From NCBI GenBank assembly GCA_036346405.1, contig CM070548.1:88929333-88993332 (forward strand): a stretch of 64,000 nt of DNA. Direction: 5' to 3'. Shown here piece after piece: positions 1 to 11,504 of the stretch; positions within the stretch are counted from its first letter, which is position 1; each line of letters opens with the position of its first letter. Origin of the DNA: Phyllostachys edulis. Its lineage: Eukaryota > Streptophyta > Magnoliopsida > Poales > Poaceae. The notes under the pieces are model-generated. The model ran no database searches, was not told the DNA's origin, and saw only the letters and a program-made list of their open reading frames with translations. Both the position numbers and the translations under genes were made by a program.

Positions 1-140
1 TAACTTTCTATATTCCGTTCTCCACCTAGATTATCTTTTCCCCTCTAATCTGCGACATGCCTTTATAGCTTGTTCCTTCTGTTTTGTTCCCTTTGCTCGC
101 TTTCCAGTTTCCAGTGTCTGTGTGTGTGTGGGGGCCCAGT

Positions 141-798
141 CTTGATTATCCTTATCATGTGTTTTCCAAGGGTAAGTCAAAACCGTTGTTCTTAGGATTT
201 TGCTGGAGTTGACTTATTTCTTGAATATTTTACCTATGTGATTAGTTTGCTAATTAGACATTCTTGGCAAATTAAGAAATCTGACCAGCTCTGCAAATTG
301 CCCTTTTTCTGAACTTATCTGCATCACAGCTGTCGTATTCCATCTCATGATAAGGCCTTTTTTAGCATGCGGGCCTTAATTATAAGGAGTATTTCCGAAT
401 TCCAACTAGTGATACAATTTTGCGCTCTTTCTTCCTGTTTTATGCTGTGCGTTGAACTGTTGATTGAAACTTCATTTCAATGAGAAAAGTCCCATGTGTT
501 CCTTTTTTTTACTCTCCCTTATTTTGCTGTCACTACCTGCTTTGTTTGGGAACATACAAATTCAACTAACTGGAGGATACACCTGAACAAATCAATAAAG
601 GCCAAATTTTGAGACTGTAGGCAACATCACCTGTCTATGATCTCATTTTTAGTGGATTACTACGGCCACTATCTGATACAATTTAGTTTTAGTTTAAAAT
701 TTCATTATCTTGGGAAAGATATGGAGAAACTCTAGTGCTCCTAGTTAGTTGTTAATCTCTAAACATGACCTTATCACTTAACTATTTGTAGTAGAACA
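141..798. repeat. Duplicated host segment, copy A part 1
   Basis: This stretch matches 25105-25750 closely in the same orientation, with scattered substitutions and small indels. Shared landmarks are the start near 'cttgattatccttatc' and the 'gagttgacttatttcttg' block. In copy B the same sequence lies directly after the last codons of a cp31-like pseudogene, so it is probably 3' flanking or UTR sequence of that gene family. Bases 1-140 show no recognisable feature. Confidence 0.85.
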
Positions 799-1060
799 GA
801 TAAGTCCATTCCGCTGATAGGAGAAATGGACTACATAATATAGGCATGTAATCTAGCATTTGCTTGTCTGGAAATTATTTTGTGCAAGTGAACAGAATTT
901 TTTTTTAAAAAAATATTATTTTAAAAGATAATTACAAAAAAAAAATAGTCGCCCTAAAAAATTACAAAAATAGCTCTCTGTCGCAAGTTTAACTGGCGAT
1001 AGGTAGTTGTTGTTAGTTGAACTAGCGACAGGGACTCTGTTGACCCCTATCGATCCAACT

Positions 1061-1087
1061 CCTGTCGCCGGTTCAACTGGCGACAGG
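1061..1087. repeat. Palindromic subterminal repeat of MULE 1
   Basis: A 27-base near-perfect palindrome with CCTGTCGCC and GGCGACAGG arms and one mismatch near the centre. It is one of several overlapping copies between about 1000 and 1145, with counterparts near 2895-2935 at the other end of the element. Confidence 0.75.
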
Positions 1088-1589
1088 TAGCTGTCGCCAG
1101 TTGGCGATAGCTACCTGTCGCCATTTGAACCGGCGACAGGGAGCTGCAACCCTAAACTGGTTGATCCGTTTGTGATTTTTGTAGATTTTCAACGGTGCGA
1201 AATCTGTTAGACTCGTAATAACATTTTGTGATCGTTGTATGTTACTTTAGTGCGGTGAATTTCTAAAGAATTTTGCGAGGACGATTAAGGTATCAATGAT
1301 TTGTAAGTAGGAAGGTAAGTGATATTACGATGCATTCGGGAATTCATACACGGTGGAGAACTTTGGAGAAATGACATCTTGCCATTACTTGCTCATGTAC
1401 ATGCATTGCATATTATGTAAGGAAACAAATATGAATTTGTCATTACTATCAAAACTATGACAAATCACACTGATACTACATAACATTTAGCAAAATATCA
1501 TAATACTTATTTTTTTCAAATCAAAATGATAATTCAGAACATTGGCAATAACATATTACAACTGTCTGTGCTTTCCTGTGGCCACGACC

Positions 1590-2286
1590 TCAACGTCCCT
1601 CATGTGGACTGCCTCGAGTCGGGTGACCAGATGAGGTCTTTGCAGCGACGTCCGAAGTGCCGATGTCTCCTTCGTCCTGAGGATTTCTCGTGGGGCATTT
1701 CTTGAAGGTGTGCCTAGATTCCCTGCAAATGGAGCACTTCTTCGTACGACGTCCGGCTTCTGCTTCGTCTATGTCGTTCCTGATGCACCGTACCTGTCGC
1801 TGGCCAACCTTTCCCTTGAGTCTATCAATGTCTGCGGCCCAGCTTAGTTGCTCCCAGGTCGGATGACTAGTGAAATGACCAACCACAGCGTAACCATACA
1901 TCTCTCCACTCTAGGTTCGCATCACCGCCTTCTTGGTGAAATAGTTAGGGGTACTGCTCGGGATGCTGCGCCATTGTCGAACATGCGGCCATAACATAGG
2001 AGCAGGGCCTATGCAGAAGAAGAAGCTTGTTGCAAGTGCATATGCAACTACCGCGGTGTAGCGTGCACTCGTGGGTGACCCTTTCGCGGTTCGTTCCGCG
2101 ACGTCCTTTATCCTTGCACATTATCTCGAAGCGAAGCTCTCTTGTACGCATCTTGAATGCCCGGTGCATCTCATCATTCTTGCTCTTCTCCTCCATGTAC
2201 TTGGTGACCATGGCGGGGTAGAGTACTCTGTCATTTGCCATAGTCTTCCAATTTAGAGGATTTTTTAAAATATTTTCCAAGTGCAA
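1590..2286 (-). pseudogene. MULE transposase C-terminal remnant (SWIM finger and zinc knuckle)
   Basis: Two minus-strand pieces together resemble the C-terminal third of plant MuDR/MULE transposases. The upstream piece (1945-2286) ends in a SWIM-like zinc finger, CTCN...PCSYV, in which the usual final His is Tyr. The downstream piece (1590-1901) has the family's typical 'YGYAVVGHF' stretch and then a CCHC zinc knuckle, CSICRESRHTFKKC. Between them are a frameshift near 1945 and an in-frame stop near 1912. The catalytic DDE domain is absent. In intact relatives this protein cuts and joins element ends in the nucleus. This copy cannot work, but it identifies the transposase type that once mobilised the family. 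Confidence 0.8.
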
Positions 2287-3067
2287 ATATAAACAATAAA
2301 CAAAGTTCTTCCTATTTTCCTAGTTTAAAATTAATTTTTGACATTAACAATATAATTACCACGCACAAATGGGAAGCTCAATAAAGCTGGAATTATTTTT
2401 TACATATTTGTAATAGTTGTCTTCCTATTTCTGCATATTTATCCTAAATCGTTCTTCATAACATGTGCACGACGAACTACACTATACACAATTCAAATGA
2501 TGTAGTATATAATTTGACCACAATCATCTAATCTATTGAATTCTATGTCGCTATTCTACTAAATTCTATGTACTTAATTCTACATATTTCTACTCGCTAC
2601 AGCTCAAATGATGTACTTAATTCTACATACTTCTACTCGCTATTCTACTTAATTTTACTCGCTACAGCTCAGATGTACTTAATTCTACATAATTTGACAT
2701 ATTGTACAAAGTTTCAAAAAAAAAAGTACCTGCAAGATGGCCGACGGGATCTGATGCTCCGTCAATCTCCTTCCTCTGCAATGAACTAGCAGAGCTTCGC
2801 TACCTTTCTTCTCCCTCTCCTCCTCTCTTCTGTTTTTTTTTTCTGGAATTAAAATGAGATTTAGAGTAATTTTTCGGGGTTTTTATACATGGGATCCTAT
2901 CGCCAGTTGAGCTGGCGATAGGTATCTGTCGTCATTTTTGTATTTTTTTTGGGCGGCTATTTATTTTTGTAATTATCTTTTAAAATAATATTATTTAAAA
3001 AAAATCTACTGGTATTCTTGCCATTAGTCTGTTTGCGCTGCTGCTGCGTACTGTGCTTTTAAAATAG

Positions 3068-3647
3068 TGTACTCAAATCATGTGGCTAAGGGCCTGAGAC
3101 AAATAGGCAGGGATTAGGACACCAGTGAAGGTGTTTTTTTTTTTTTTTTGGAAGTTGCATTTTCACCCCTCTCCGAAGAGAGGACGGCCCCATGCCTTTT
3201 ACTCGTTGCGCAGTGGTAAGCAACCGTGCATATTTTACTAAAGATTTTCAGGCAAATGAATACAGAACCCCACCACCTTAAAGTTTTTCGCCTTTATGAT
3301 GAATATAAAGCACTTTCTGAATAGTGAACATTTTGTTGTCTTGAATGAAAAAGAATGCCAGCTTTAACTTCCCCCTCTTTTCATTGTGCCAATGGATAAC
3401 GGTGTCGCATTGTGGTTTCTTGTTCCAGGAGAAGGTACCTCAAACTTCAGTGAACGTACGTGATCTTGGAAGAACTGATCTTTAGAGCCTAAAAGGAGCA
3501 CCCATTCCAGCAAGACGGAAACATTATCGACTCTCTGAAGATGTTATCTGTGCTAGTTCGTTTGAGTTTATGCGTGTACTCGCGCGCGCGCGCGCGTCAT
3601 CTTGACTCTTGAGATTTGGTACAGAAACAGAACTAGTGGTACTTAGC
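3068..3647. repeat. Duplicated host segment, copy A part 2
   Basis: Continuation of copy A after the MULE 1 insertion; it matches 25750-26263. Both copies keep a short frame beginning M-N-T-E and ending in a stop (near 3256-3325 in A and 25896-25965 in B), followed by a plausible intron acceptor at 'cttgttccag'. I do not recognise a protein here. A perfect (CG)8 run at 3581-3596 replaces a (GT)n run in copy B. Confidence 0.8.
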
Positions 3648-6160
3648 GGTTGCCATTAGTACTAAAAAAGCTATGGCTGGTTTGGTGTATTACTCTATTT
3701 ATGTGATATGGGCATATTATCTGAGGAAAAATCTATGGTTGCTCTATGTGCTCGCTGTTTGTTCCAAGCTTTTCGTTTCGTGCCATACCTATGATGTTAA
3801 ATCGTTGAAGCACAATGCATTTCTGTTGCCCCAAAATAAAATGAAATGGAGAAGCGTTTCTGCTTTGTATCTACTGAGTTTCCTGCTTCTGCAGAGCTAC
3901 ATGACACTGCAGACTGGATTTGGCAGCTAACCAGATTCAGGCCTTTCTGAGTTTCTGACGTACCAAATTCAGACATGATCCATCTGATCACTAGCTATGA
4001 GCCATTTAAGACGCGTCAAACTCGATCGATCCTTCATTTAACAGGCTCCTTTCTTGACTCTGAGCGAGAGCACCACAATTAATGTATGCTAGTGCAACGA
4101 GAAGAACAACTCAATGATCATCACGGTGTAAGAGTCATGTAAGAAAAACAAGAGATTTTAAGCTAACGCGCTACGAGAAGAACAACTCAGTGATCAGCTT
4201 TGGTGAGTGGCCCAATGCACTATGGTCTGTTTGGGTTTGGGATGGCTTCAGCTTTTTCCAGCCTCTTTTGGAAAAGCTGGAAGGCACCTTTAACGTAGAA
4301 AAGCTGAAAGTAGGAAGTCGACCTGTGGTAGCTTTCGCGGTTTTGGCAGGTTGGTTTTGGGATTTTGCTTACGAAGTTGGGATGAAATTACCCACCAATG
4401 TCATTGTATATAAACTCCAAAATCCCTAAACCACTTCTCTTTTCTCCTCCCCTCACTCTGGGCCAAACCAGCTCCTCCCTCGTCGCCGCCTTGACCTCCT
4501 CCTCGCACCGCTACCGCCGCCTCGGCTTCCCTCCTCCCGCGCCATCGTTAATTGATATTAATTATCGTCAATTGCCGTCAATTGTTGTTAACTGGTTAGT
4601 TGTTGTTAATGATTGTTAATTATCATTAATTGTCGTTAATTACCGTCATTTATCTTAGGGGCATTTAAGACCAACTTAGAAGCTCCAGTCAACCGATCTA
4701 AAAGCCAGACTACTAAGACCCTGTTTGGTACAGCTCCTACTCCTAACTTCTCGTTCGGATCTTGTAGAGCTGTGCCAAACACCTAGATTCTTAAAACAAC
4801 TAGATTATGCTTCTCGCGATGAGCTATCTCGAAAATAAACTAGCAACGAGAAACAGCCTTCCTGTGGATTCTCGTGGGGAGCTAACCTTCATCAAGAAAA
4901 AATATCCCTTAAAGTTAGATAAAATTACCTACAAATACCACTGAGTTATCCCTCTCTCATCCCAACGCGCCCCCCGGCCCTGACCGTACCCATCGGTTTC
5001 CCTCGCCTCCTCAATCCGGAGCCGGCTCAGCGGCTAAGATCACCGGGTACGACTTAATAGATCATATCCGCATGTACAGTCTTTGGCGGGCATTCGGGCT
5101 CCACATTCTATCTAAGCTAGAGTGCGACTTTACCTTAAGTTTTCTGGCGTATGCAGTTCATACTCATTGCATCCATGATTGATGAACAGTAGTGTTGTCT
5201 TAAGAGTAATGTTTCTGAAAAGAATTAGTCGAGTTTTCCGGGCAATTGTGCCGCTAGATACCGCGGTGCATATGTTTATATTGAAATATAGAGTTGTACT
5301 TTTTATACAACTCTTATGCATACGATGGAAATACAGTTGTATTCCTTCTACAACTGTAACAACTCTCATATTTATATCTGATTAGTCTACACCGTTATAA
5401 TATGGCCCCCACTGCAACCAATGATGTAAATCTTTTTCCTTTTTCTCCAATTAACGTGGTAATTTATAATCATCGAGAACGAACATGATGACTTCTTTTT
5501 CCTATCTTAATAATATAATAATAGATAGATTTCGAGCTACGCAAATTCATTATGTCTAAAATGCTTTAGAGGCACAAATTTTTTTATTGGGATTTTCTTG
5601 CAAAATTCATAATACACATATCATGCTTTATAGACGAAGAGAAGGTGTACCGGCTGAGGGTGGGTACGGGTGGAAAAAAACTATTACTGGGGCTCATTGG
5701 CTTGGTTCAAAATTGCTCCAATTACACTCGTTAATTGGTTAAACATTGAAATGAGTCGATTTCAAATGAAATTGAATTTCGCTTTGGCTTGATTCAGCTA
5801 ATTAGCTCGATTATAAAAATACTTCCAAACTATAAATAAAATAATATTGAATCAAATAGTGTAATATCTACTGATTAAAAATGTGAATCAATGATCGTCC
5901 ATCCTCCCAACTCACTTGTCATCTGTTCGATCAGGAGCACCAATTGCCCAGATCTACCGCGCGGCTAGTAACTGCCTGTGCTGCTGTGCCCATGAGTCCA
6001 CAACCGCCTCCCACTCCGCCCTCCCTCCCTTTCCTCATGATCCCCACCCGCCTCCTATTGTCGCACTGCCCTCCCTCCCTCTCGTCTCTCTCCCCGCAAC
6101 GGCATGAATCCGCCTCCCCACCGGCGACATGAATCCGCCTGCCGCAGCCGCCTCCACCGG
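3648..6160. other. Intergenic stretch without recognisable gene
   Basis: AT-rich sequence with only short chance reading frames. A small inverted repeat at 4722-4781 and an interrupted hairpin near 4245-4282 resemble pieces of short non-autonomous DNA transposons. Positions 5190-5375 hold partly self-complementary 'gttgta' motifs. Bases 5900-6160 are C-rich and resemble 5' gene sequence, but no protein similarity is evident. Confidence 0.5.
4722..4781. repeat. Short inverted repeat (possible MITE terminus)
   Basis: Arms 'tgtttggtacagct' (4722-4735) and 'agctgtgccaaaca' (4768-4781) are inverted with one mismatch around a 32-base loop. The 'ctgtttggt' word is common at ends of grass MITE-like elements. 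No target-site duplication was identified. Confidence 0.4.
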
Positions 6161-6838
6161 AGGGATACTAAGACTGGGAATGACTTTTATATTTCTTTCG
6201 TGCTTCCTTTGAATAGTGTGGCTCATCTCTTTATATAAATGATGTTAGCTCCTAACAACATGAAAACTGTCATATCTAATGCAACCAATCAACTAAGGAT
6301 AAGATAATATCCATACTTTCTAAACATGAAGATATGCATCTAACTATTCCTAATATAGAAAAAAAACTAGTCTAATTGAATGTAGTCTAATTGACTGCTT
6401 TGTTGGCGTGCATAAGCGAAGGCACGTGAGCAACAATTCTGTCATGTAACAGATCTTGTTGCATGGCCGTAGCTCCCCCTGGGTCCATGCCCATAACACT
6501 TCATCCCTTCCGGACAAGCAGCTCACCCTCAAGTTGCAGGGTGGTGGCCATGGCTGCAACCCTAGGCTATTGACGTCGGTTGACAGCAATGGTGAGGGGG
6601 CCTTAATGCTATCTGTTATCGACGAAGATGTTGCTGACGAGGGCCGCCAGTGTGGGGTAGTCATGTTCCCCTTCCTACCACGAGACGCAATGGATGTGCG
6701 AGAGACGTGACAATGTCGCAACCTCCCACACGTCCCTCGTCACACACCGCACCTCCAAAGGCACGTCGTTGGCCAGTTATGCTGTGAAGATTGTAGCTGC
6801 CTTGGTAGACGACATGGCAAGCGACACACATGCTCCAC

Positions 6839-7294
6839 TCATACCACAGCTGGTTGCGGCAGCCGTGGCGACACTGTGGCAAGCTCCGGCATAATTGTGA
6901 TTGCCACGACAGACGTTGGCAGTAGCATGGCAGGGATCGACAGGATCTCAGTTACCACGGCGAGCTCTGGCAGCATCGTGGCAGGTGCCGATGGGACCAC
7001 GATAGGCTCCAGTACCACGATTGTAACTACCATGTGGTGTGGCATGGCAACGAGGGCTACGCCGAGCAAACAATCACCCAGTGCGGTAGCGATTGCCATG
7101 GGGGCTGTGCTGAGAAAGCCATTGCCCAGTGCGGCAACGATCACCACGGGGGCTACGCAGAGCAAGCTGTCGTTTGGTATGATGGTCCCTGGTTTGCCCA
7201 CCTTGAACTTCTCATTGATGATGACAAGTTGAGCTAAGATTTGATCGAGCATGGCGTTAATCATCTTGGAATCGAAACCCTCGTCGCCCGTCAT
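6839..7294 (-). pseudogene. Gag N-terminal remnant of the deleted gypsy element
   Basis: The frame starts at the ATG just downstream of the primer-binding site and reads MTGDEGFDSKMINAMLDQIL, an amphipathic stretch like gypsy gag N-termini. It then degenerates into low-complexity Ala/Val/Pro-rich sequence. No capsid or zinc-knuckle motif survives. It lies between the primer site and a large internal deletion. Confidence 0.45.
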
Positions 7295-7313
7295 GGTGGA
7301 AGGGGCGACGATT

Positions 7314-7326
7314 GGCTCTAATACCA
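7314..7326 (-). promoter_or_regulatory. Primer-binding site of the deleted gypsy element
   Basis: The minus strand reads TGGTATTAGAGCC three bases inside the 5' LTR edge. It is complementary to the 3' end of initiator tRNA-Met with one mismatch. Confidence 0.8.
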
Positions 7327-7329
7327 AGT

Positions 7330-7823
7330 TGTTACGGTCTTGCTTAGACCATAACAGGTAAACACCGCCAAGAGGATGGCTGGGTGGCGGCGACATCCTT
7401 GGGGGAAGAGAAGGGAGACTAAGTCTAGGAATGACTTTTCTATTTCTTTCTTGCTTCCTTTGAATGGTGCGGCTCCTCTCTTTATATAGATGAGGTTAAC
7501 TCCTAACAAAATGGAGACTATCATATCTAATGCAACCAATCAACTAAGGATAAGATGATATCCATACTTTCTAAATATGAAGATATACAACTAATTATTC
7601 ATAATATGATGATATGCATCTAATCATTCCTAATATGAAGATATATCTAATTATTCCTAATATAAAGATACGCATATAACTATTCATAATATAGAAGAAA
7701 CAACTAATCTAATCGAATGTGTTCGGACTGTTCGCGCGCATGAACAATGCACGTGAACATTAATTCCTGCCATTACAGTCTCCTTGTATGGTCGTAGCTC
7801 TCCCTCGGCCCATGCCCATAACA
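7330..7823 (-). repeat. 5' LTR of the deleted gypsy element
   Basis: A 494-bp direct repeat with TG...CA ends on the minus strand. About 340 bp align with 6165-6498. Confidence 0.75.
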
Positions 7824-8043
7824 GACCTCCTCGACAATTTGCACCTGTGTTCGGGGGCCTATATTGACAACCTGCCATGGCAAGTGGATGACTCAAGGTT
7901 GGCGCAATTATTCAGTGAGCACGGGGAAGTAGTTAATGCTACGGTCATCTACGATAGAGAAACTGGGCGTTCATGAGGATTTGGTTTTGTATCTGTGGCG
8001 TCAAAGAAAACCTGATGGTGCTATTTCTGCCCTTGATGGACAG
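7824..8043 (+). pseudogene. cp31-like chloroplast RNA-binding protein pseudogene, second-RRM exon
   Basis: Conceptual translation gives the linker PPRQF and an RRM of the chloroplast ribonucleoprotein (cp31) type: RNP2-like 'AYIDNLPWQ', then 'LFSEHGEVVNATVIYDRETG', then RNP1-like GFGFVSV. Intact relatives bind chloroplast transcripts and act in RNA stability and editing. Breaks are an extra G near 7855, a TGA at 7974 where the family has Arg (a CGA to TGA change), and a frameshift near 8010. The exon ends at 8043 before an intact GTGAGG donor, so this is a fragment of a split gene, not a processed copy. Upstream exons are cut off by the LTR element ending at 7823; the last exon reappears near 17670. 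Confidence 0.85.
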
Positions 8044-9454
8044 GTGAGGACATCATCAACTACTATATCATCCGCATAAACCAGACAAATAGACAATAAC
8101 ACAACTACAACAGGAACCTGTGAGAACCCGCGTAATTAGACTAAATCGCGTAACAGTAATCGTTAGTTGGCGTTAGTTAACCCTTGTTTTAGCGGTGCGC
8201 TGTTATTAGTTTGCGATCGTCGTTTAGTCGTTAATTAGGAGTCAGCGTGTTGGGTTAGGGGTGTTCGGTCGCGAGCGTCACCCTCTTTAGTCGCCGAACC
8301 AACATTGCATCATATATTCGTCATCTAATCATGCATACATATCAATCATCCATACAACCTCAGCAATCAATAACAAGTATCATTCATCAGTCATCATTTC
8401 AATAGTAGAAGCAATGCATACTCAAGTTGCATTTCCATTTCCATTTGATCATCATATCATGCATACATAGTGTACAGGCAAGTATTCATCCATCAGCAGT
8501 TCATGCCTTTTGCAATAGGATTAGTACATTATCAATCTAGAGGTTAGTAGTAATCCCCTTTTGGGGGCAGCAATGCCTAGCAGTTCAGCAGCATCCATAC
8601 TTTGCTTCCTCCCCGATCACAACATTCACCTCCCCTGGAACATTTCCTTGCTTCCCTCACCCCCTCAAAAGACTCACCTCCCTGGCAGCACAGCAACAGC
8701 CCGGAGCAGCCAGTTCACTCCCTAGTAAGCAAGTTCATCCCCCCTTCCCCCCAACTCCACAAGCAAAGAAGGCCTGCAAAGATACATCCCCCTTGGCAAC
8801 CAAATACATTCATCTCCCCAGGCATCAACTCAGCATTCATCTCCCCAATGGCAGCATAGCACCATTCATCCCCCAGGAAGCAGAGCACGAGTTCATCTCC
8901 CCAGGCAGCCACAAACATTCTTCCCCTTCCCTCATTCCATTCACAAATCCATTTCAATCATCCATTGCTCACCTTTTCATTCTCCTAGCAAACAAGAAGT
9001 CAGAAGAAGCGAGAAGCGTACCGCAAGGAGCCGAAGCGGCGGCGACCAGGCGACAAGGGACCATCGGCAGCTCCAGCTTCGTCCCAATCCTTCACCATCA
9101 ACACCCATCGATCATCATCAACCCCTCGCAAATCGTTAACCCAAATCGATATCAATCTCCAAGCATCAGGTAAAGTTATAGTCATTTTGCTCTAGGTGAG
9201 TTGGTACCTGGGTAGCAGCAGCTCCCGAGCCCTGCACGCATGCACCTTTGATTCGCCATCTATTGTTGGATCTTCCAGTACTCCCATGTTTCATGCATAA
9301 GCTTTTGAATCTTGCATCAGTAGGCAACCCAACATCAAGAAATAAAATGAATCAATCTCAGTAGCAATGCATCACATATCAACATCAGTAGATAAACCGA
9401 GCTTAAGGAGGTTTGTAGCGGAGGCGGTTTTAGGGACCAAGAGGAGCACGGCGG

Positions 9455-9849
9455 TGTCAGATCCCAAGGTTTGGAATCTGATTATCTGAAGAAAGTGGCG
9501 ATTTAGAGGGGAAAGTGTCCTGCTACTTCTAAGCTAAGACAAACTAATAGTTGGCATAAAATGGTCGATGCCGTTTTTCTTTCCATAGCTGAGATTAAGT
9601 AGCTTACAACCGGTGAAAGGTGTAAAAGTAAAAGTCATATGAGATAAGTTAAATCAATTGCCATTATTTATGTAAGAAAAGCTAACAGACGTAAACAGTA
9701 AATACTAGGACTATTCCTGTCCATGGATCTTTAAGTGAAACGGTATTCCACGATCTCGTCCGTCCCTTCATCATAAACCTCCAGGCTTCATCTCCTATCT
9801 CTGAACCGATCGGCCAAGGCACTGAACTTCTGAATACTGAAATCTGACA
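9455..9849 (-). repeat. 3' LTR of the chromovirus element
   Basis: 395-bp direct repeat matching 14811-15202; on the minus strand it begins directly after the polypurine tract. Confidence 0.85.
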
Positions 9850-9878
9850 GTTCTTCCCCCTTAACCAAACACTTGTCC

Positions 9879-11504
9879 TCAAGTGTTATCATCAGGAAAC
9901 CAGGAACGGATTGTTTGAGAATAGAACTCCGGAAAGGTTCCCTTAATAAAGTTTGCATCTTCCCAAGAAGCATCCTCTGGAGACAAGTTTGCCCACTGTA
10001 TCAACCACTGAGTCACAAGGACGTTGTTCCTAGGCATGGCTCGGGTCTCAAGTACAAGTATCGGTTCAGTCTTAATCTTGCCGTTCTCTCCCACCAGTGG
10101 CAGATCGGGGCTGGGGACTGCAGTCTTCCCGCAGTGCCGCTTGAGCTGACTCACGTGAAATACGGGATGTATTCCGACGCCGTTAGGTAACTGGAGTCTA
10201 TACGCCACTTTGCCCACCTTCTGTATGATATGGAACGGCCCATAGTACTTGCTAGTGAGCTTCAATGCTTGTTTGAGTCCGAATGCTGCAGTTCGGTATG
10301 GTTGCATTTTCAAATATACCATGTCCCCCTCAGCTAATTGCCTTTCACTTCGGTTCAAATCGGCATACTTTTTCATCCTTGATTGGGCTTGAGCTAAGTT
10401 CTCCTTCAACCTTCTTAACATGGCTTGCTTCTCCTCAAGGAAATCCCGAGCTTCGCTGTCCTCTGGGCCAGAAACAGATACCTCATTGATCAAGGGTGGA
10501 GGGAAACCGTATAGAGCTTGAAATGGAGACAACTTGAGGGCAGTGTGGAATGTGGTGTTATACCACCATTCGGCTAGCGGTATCCAGCTTACCCACCTCT
10601 TGGGTTCATGCATCGCCATACATCGTAGATAAGTTTCAACACATTGGTTTACTCTTTCAGTTTGTCCGTCGGTTTGAGGGTGATAGGCCGTACTAAACCG
10701 GAGTTGCACTCTCAATGATTTGAACAACTCTTGCCAAAGCTTGCTAGTAAATATCCTATCTCGATCTGACACAATTGCTATAGGGAATCCATGCAATTTG
10801 AAGACATTATCAATGAAAGCTTGTGCTACGGAGTGGACTGTATAAGGATGAGAGAGTGGTATAAAATGGGCGTATTTGGTGAACCTATCAACCACCACGA
10901 ATATTACCTCCTTTCCCTTTGAATTCGGTAGTCCCTCGATGAAGTCCATAGATATATGCGTCCACGCCATGTCGGGAACTGGCAATGGTTCTAACAGCCC
11001 CGGGTAGTGGCAATGTTCTGCTTTTGATCGTTGACAAACAGCACATTCATGTACCATGGTATGTACTTCTCTTTTCATTCCCGGCCAATAAAACAATTTC
11101 TTCACTCTTTGGTAAGTAGCCACTTGTCCGGAATGTCCCCCAATGGCCGAGGTGTGGAGTGAGTGCAGAATATTTTGTCTCAATTCCTGATCATTACCCA
11201 CATAGATTCGTCCCTTGTACCTCAATATTCCGGAATTGCAGGAATAACCGGAATCTGGATTTGGCGCTAGCATTAACTGCTCCAGGAGTGCTCGGCAGTG
11301 ATCATCATTAGTGTAGCTATCTTGAACAGTCTCTATCCATGTTGGAACTGCCATAGAGATGGCCATGGATTCAATACTCCTCCTTGACAAGGCGTCGGCC
11401 ACTTTGTTCTCCTTCCCCTTCTTATACTCAATGATATAATTGAACTCCAAAAGCCTTAGCATTAGTTTGTGTTGAATACCTTCCGAAACTTTTTGTTCCA
11501 TCAT
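9879..11504 (-). CDS. Gypsy polyprotein, RNase H end - integrase - chromodomain part
   Basis: 541 residues continuing the polyprotein that starts at 14617. The N-terminus is the end of RNase H ('VADALSRRS'). Next come the HHCC zinc-binding domain of integrase (H...H and CAVCQRSK) and the catalytic core: the first Asp in MDFIEGLP (about residue 185), the second in IVSDRD, and the Glu in 'YHPQTDGQTERVNQ'. The C-terminal ~60 residues (VTQWLIQWANLSPEDASWED) are chromodomain-like, which in this lineage targets integration to chromatin marks. The displayed start is only the first Met after the frameshift; this part would be translated from the upstream gag start in an intact copy. Confidence 0.9.
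   Translation of the reverse strand: MMEQKVSEGIQHKLMLRLLEFNYIIEYKKGKENKVADALSRRSIESMAISMAVPTWIETVQDSYTNDDHCRALLEQLMLAPNPDSGYSCNSGILRYKGRIYVGNDQELRQNILHSLHTSAIGGHSGQVATYQRVKKLFYWPGMKREVHTMVHECAVCQRSKAEHCHYPGLLEPLPVPDMAWTHISMDFIEGLPNSKGKEVIFVVVDRFTKYAHFIPLSHPYTVHSVAQAFIDNVFKLHGFPIAIVSDRDRIFTSKLWQELFKSLRVQLRFSTAYHPQTDGQTERVNQCVETYLRCMAMHEPKRWVSWIPLAEWWYNTTFHTALKLSPFQALYGFPPPLINEVSVSGPEDSEARDFLEEKQAMLRRLKENLAQAQSRMKKYADLNRSERQLAEGDMVYLKMQPYRTAAFGLKQALKLTSKYYGPFHIIQKVGKVAYRLQLPNGVGIHPVFHVSQLKRHCGKTAVPSPDLPLVGENGKIKTEPILVLETRAMPRNNVLVTQWLIQWANLSPEDASWEDANFIKGTFPEFYSQTIRSWFPDDNT

Larger units (their letters stand above)
895..3006 (-). mobile_element. Mutator-like element 1 (decayed, carries transposase remnant)
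   Basis: The ends are inverted repeats. The left end begins 'gaattttttttt' and continues through an AT-rich stretch into 'attacaaaaa'; the right end is its near-perfect reverse complement. Inside both ends are palindromic CTGTCGCC-type repeats (1000-1145 and 2895-2935). About 500 bp of the right part (2460-3006) matches the right part of the PMD-bearing element at 17723-25091, and a block at 1165-1333 matches the left part of that element. I found no clear target-site duplication. The region absent from duplicated copy B is slightly larger (799-3067). Most of the transposase gene is missing, so this is a deletion derivative. Confidence 0.8.
6165..7823 (-). mobile_element. Internally deleted gypsy-type LTR retrotransposon
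   Basis: Two related direct repeats (about 6165-6498 and 7330-7823) flank an 831-bp interior. On the minus strand the 5' LTR runs from 7823 (TGTTATGGGC) to 7330 (GTAACA) and is followed by a primer-binding site. The interior holds the start of a gag-like frame and, next to the 3' LTR, the end of a gypsy polyprotein and a purine-rich tract. The inner edge of the 3' LTR (6498) carries the same TGTTATGGGC terminus, but its outer end has diverged or been lost, so no target duplication can be read. The element cuts into the upstream side of the cp31-like pseudogene exon. Confidence 0.75.

Noticed and set aside
3673..3930. 85-residue hydrophobic frame
   Set aside because: No similarity recognised, AT-rich surroundings and no splice or promoter context; likely chance.
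7788..7976. A complete small RRM protein starting at 7788
   Set aside because: The first residues lie inside the LTR of the neighbouring element and the frame ends at a nonsense change; it is a pseudogene exon.
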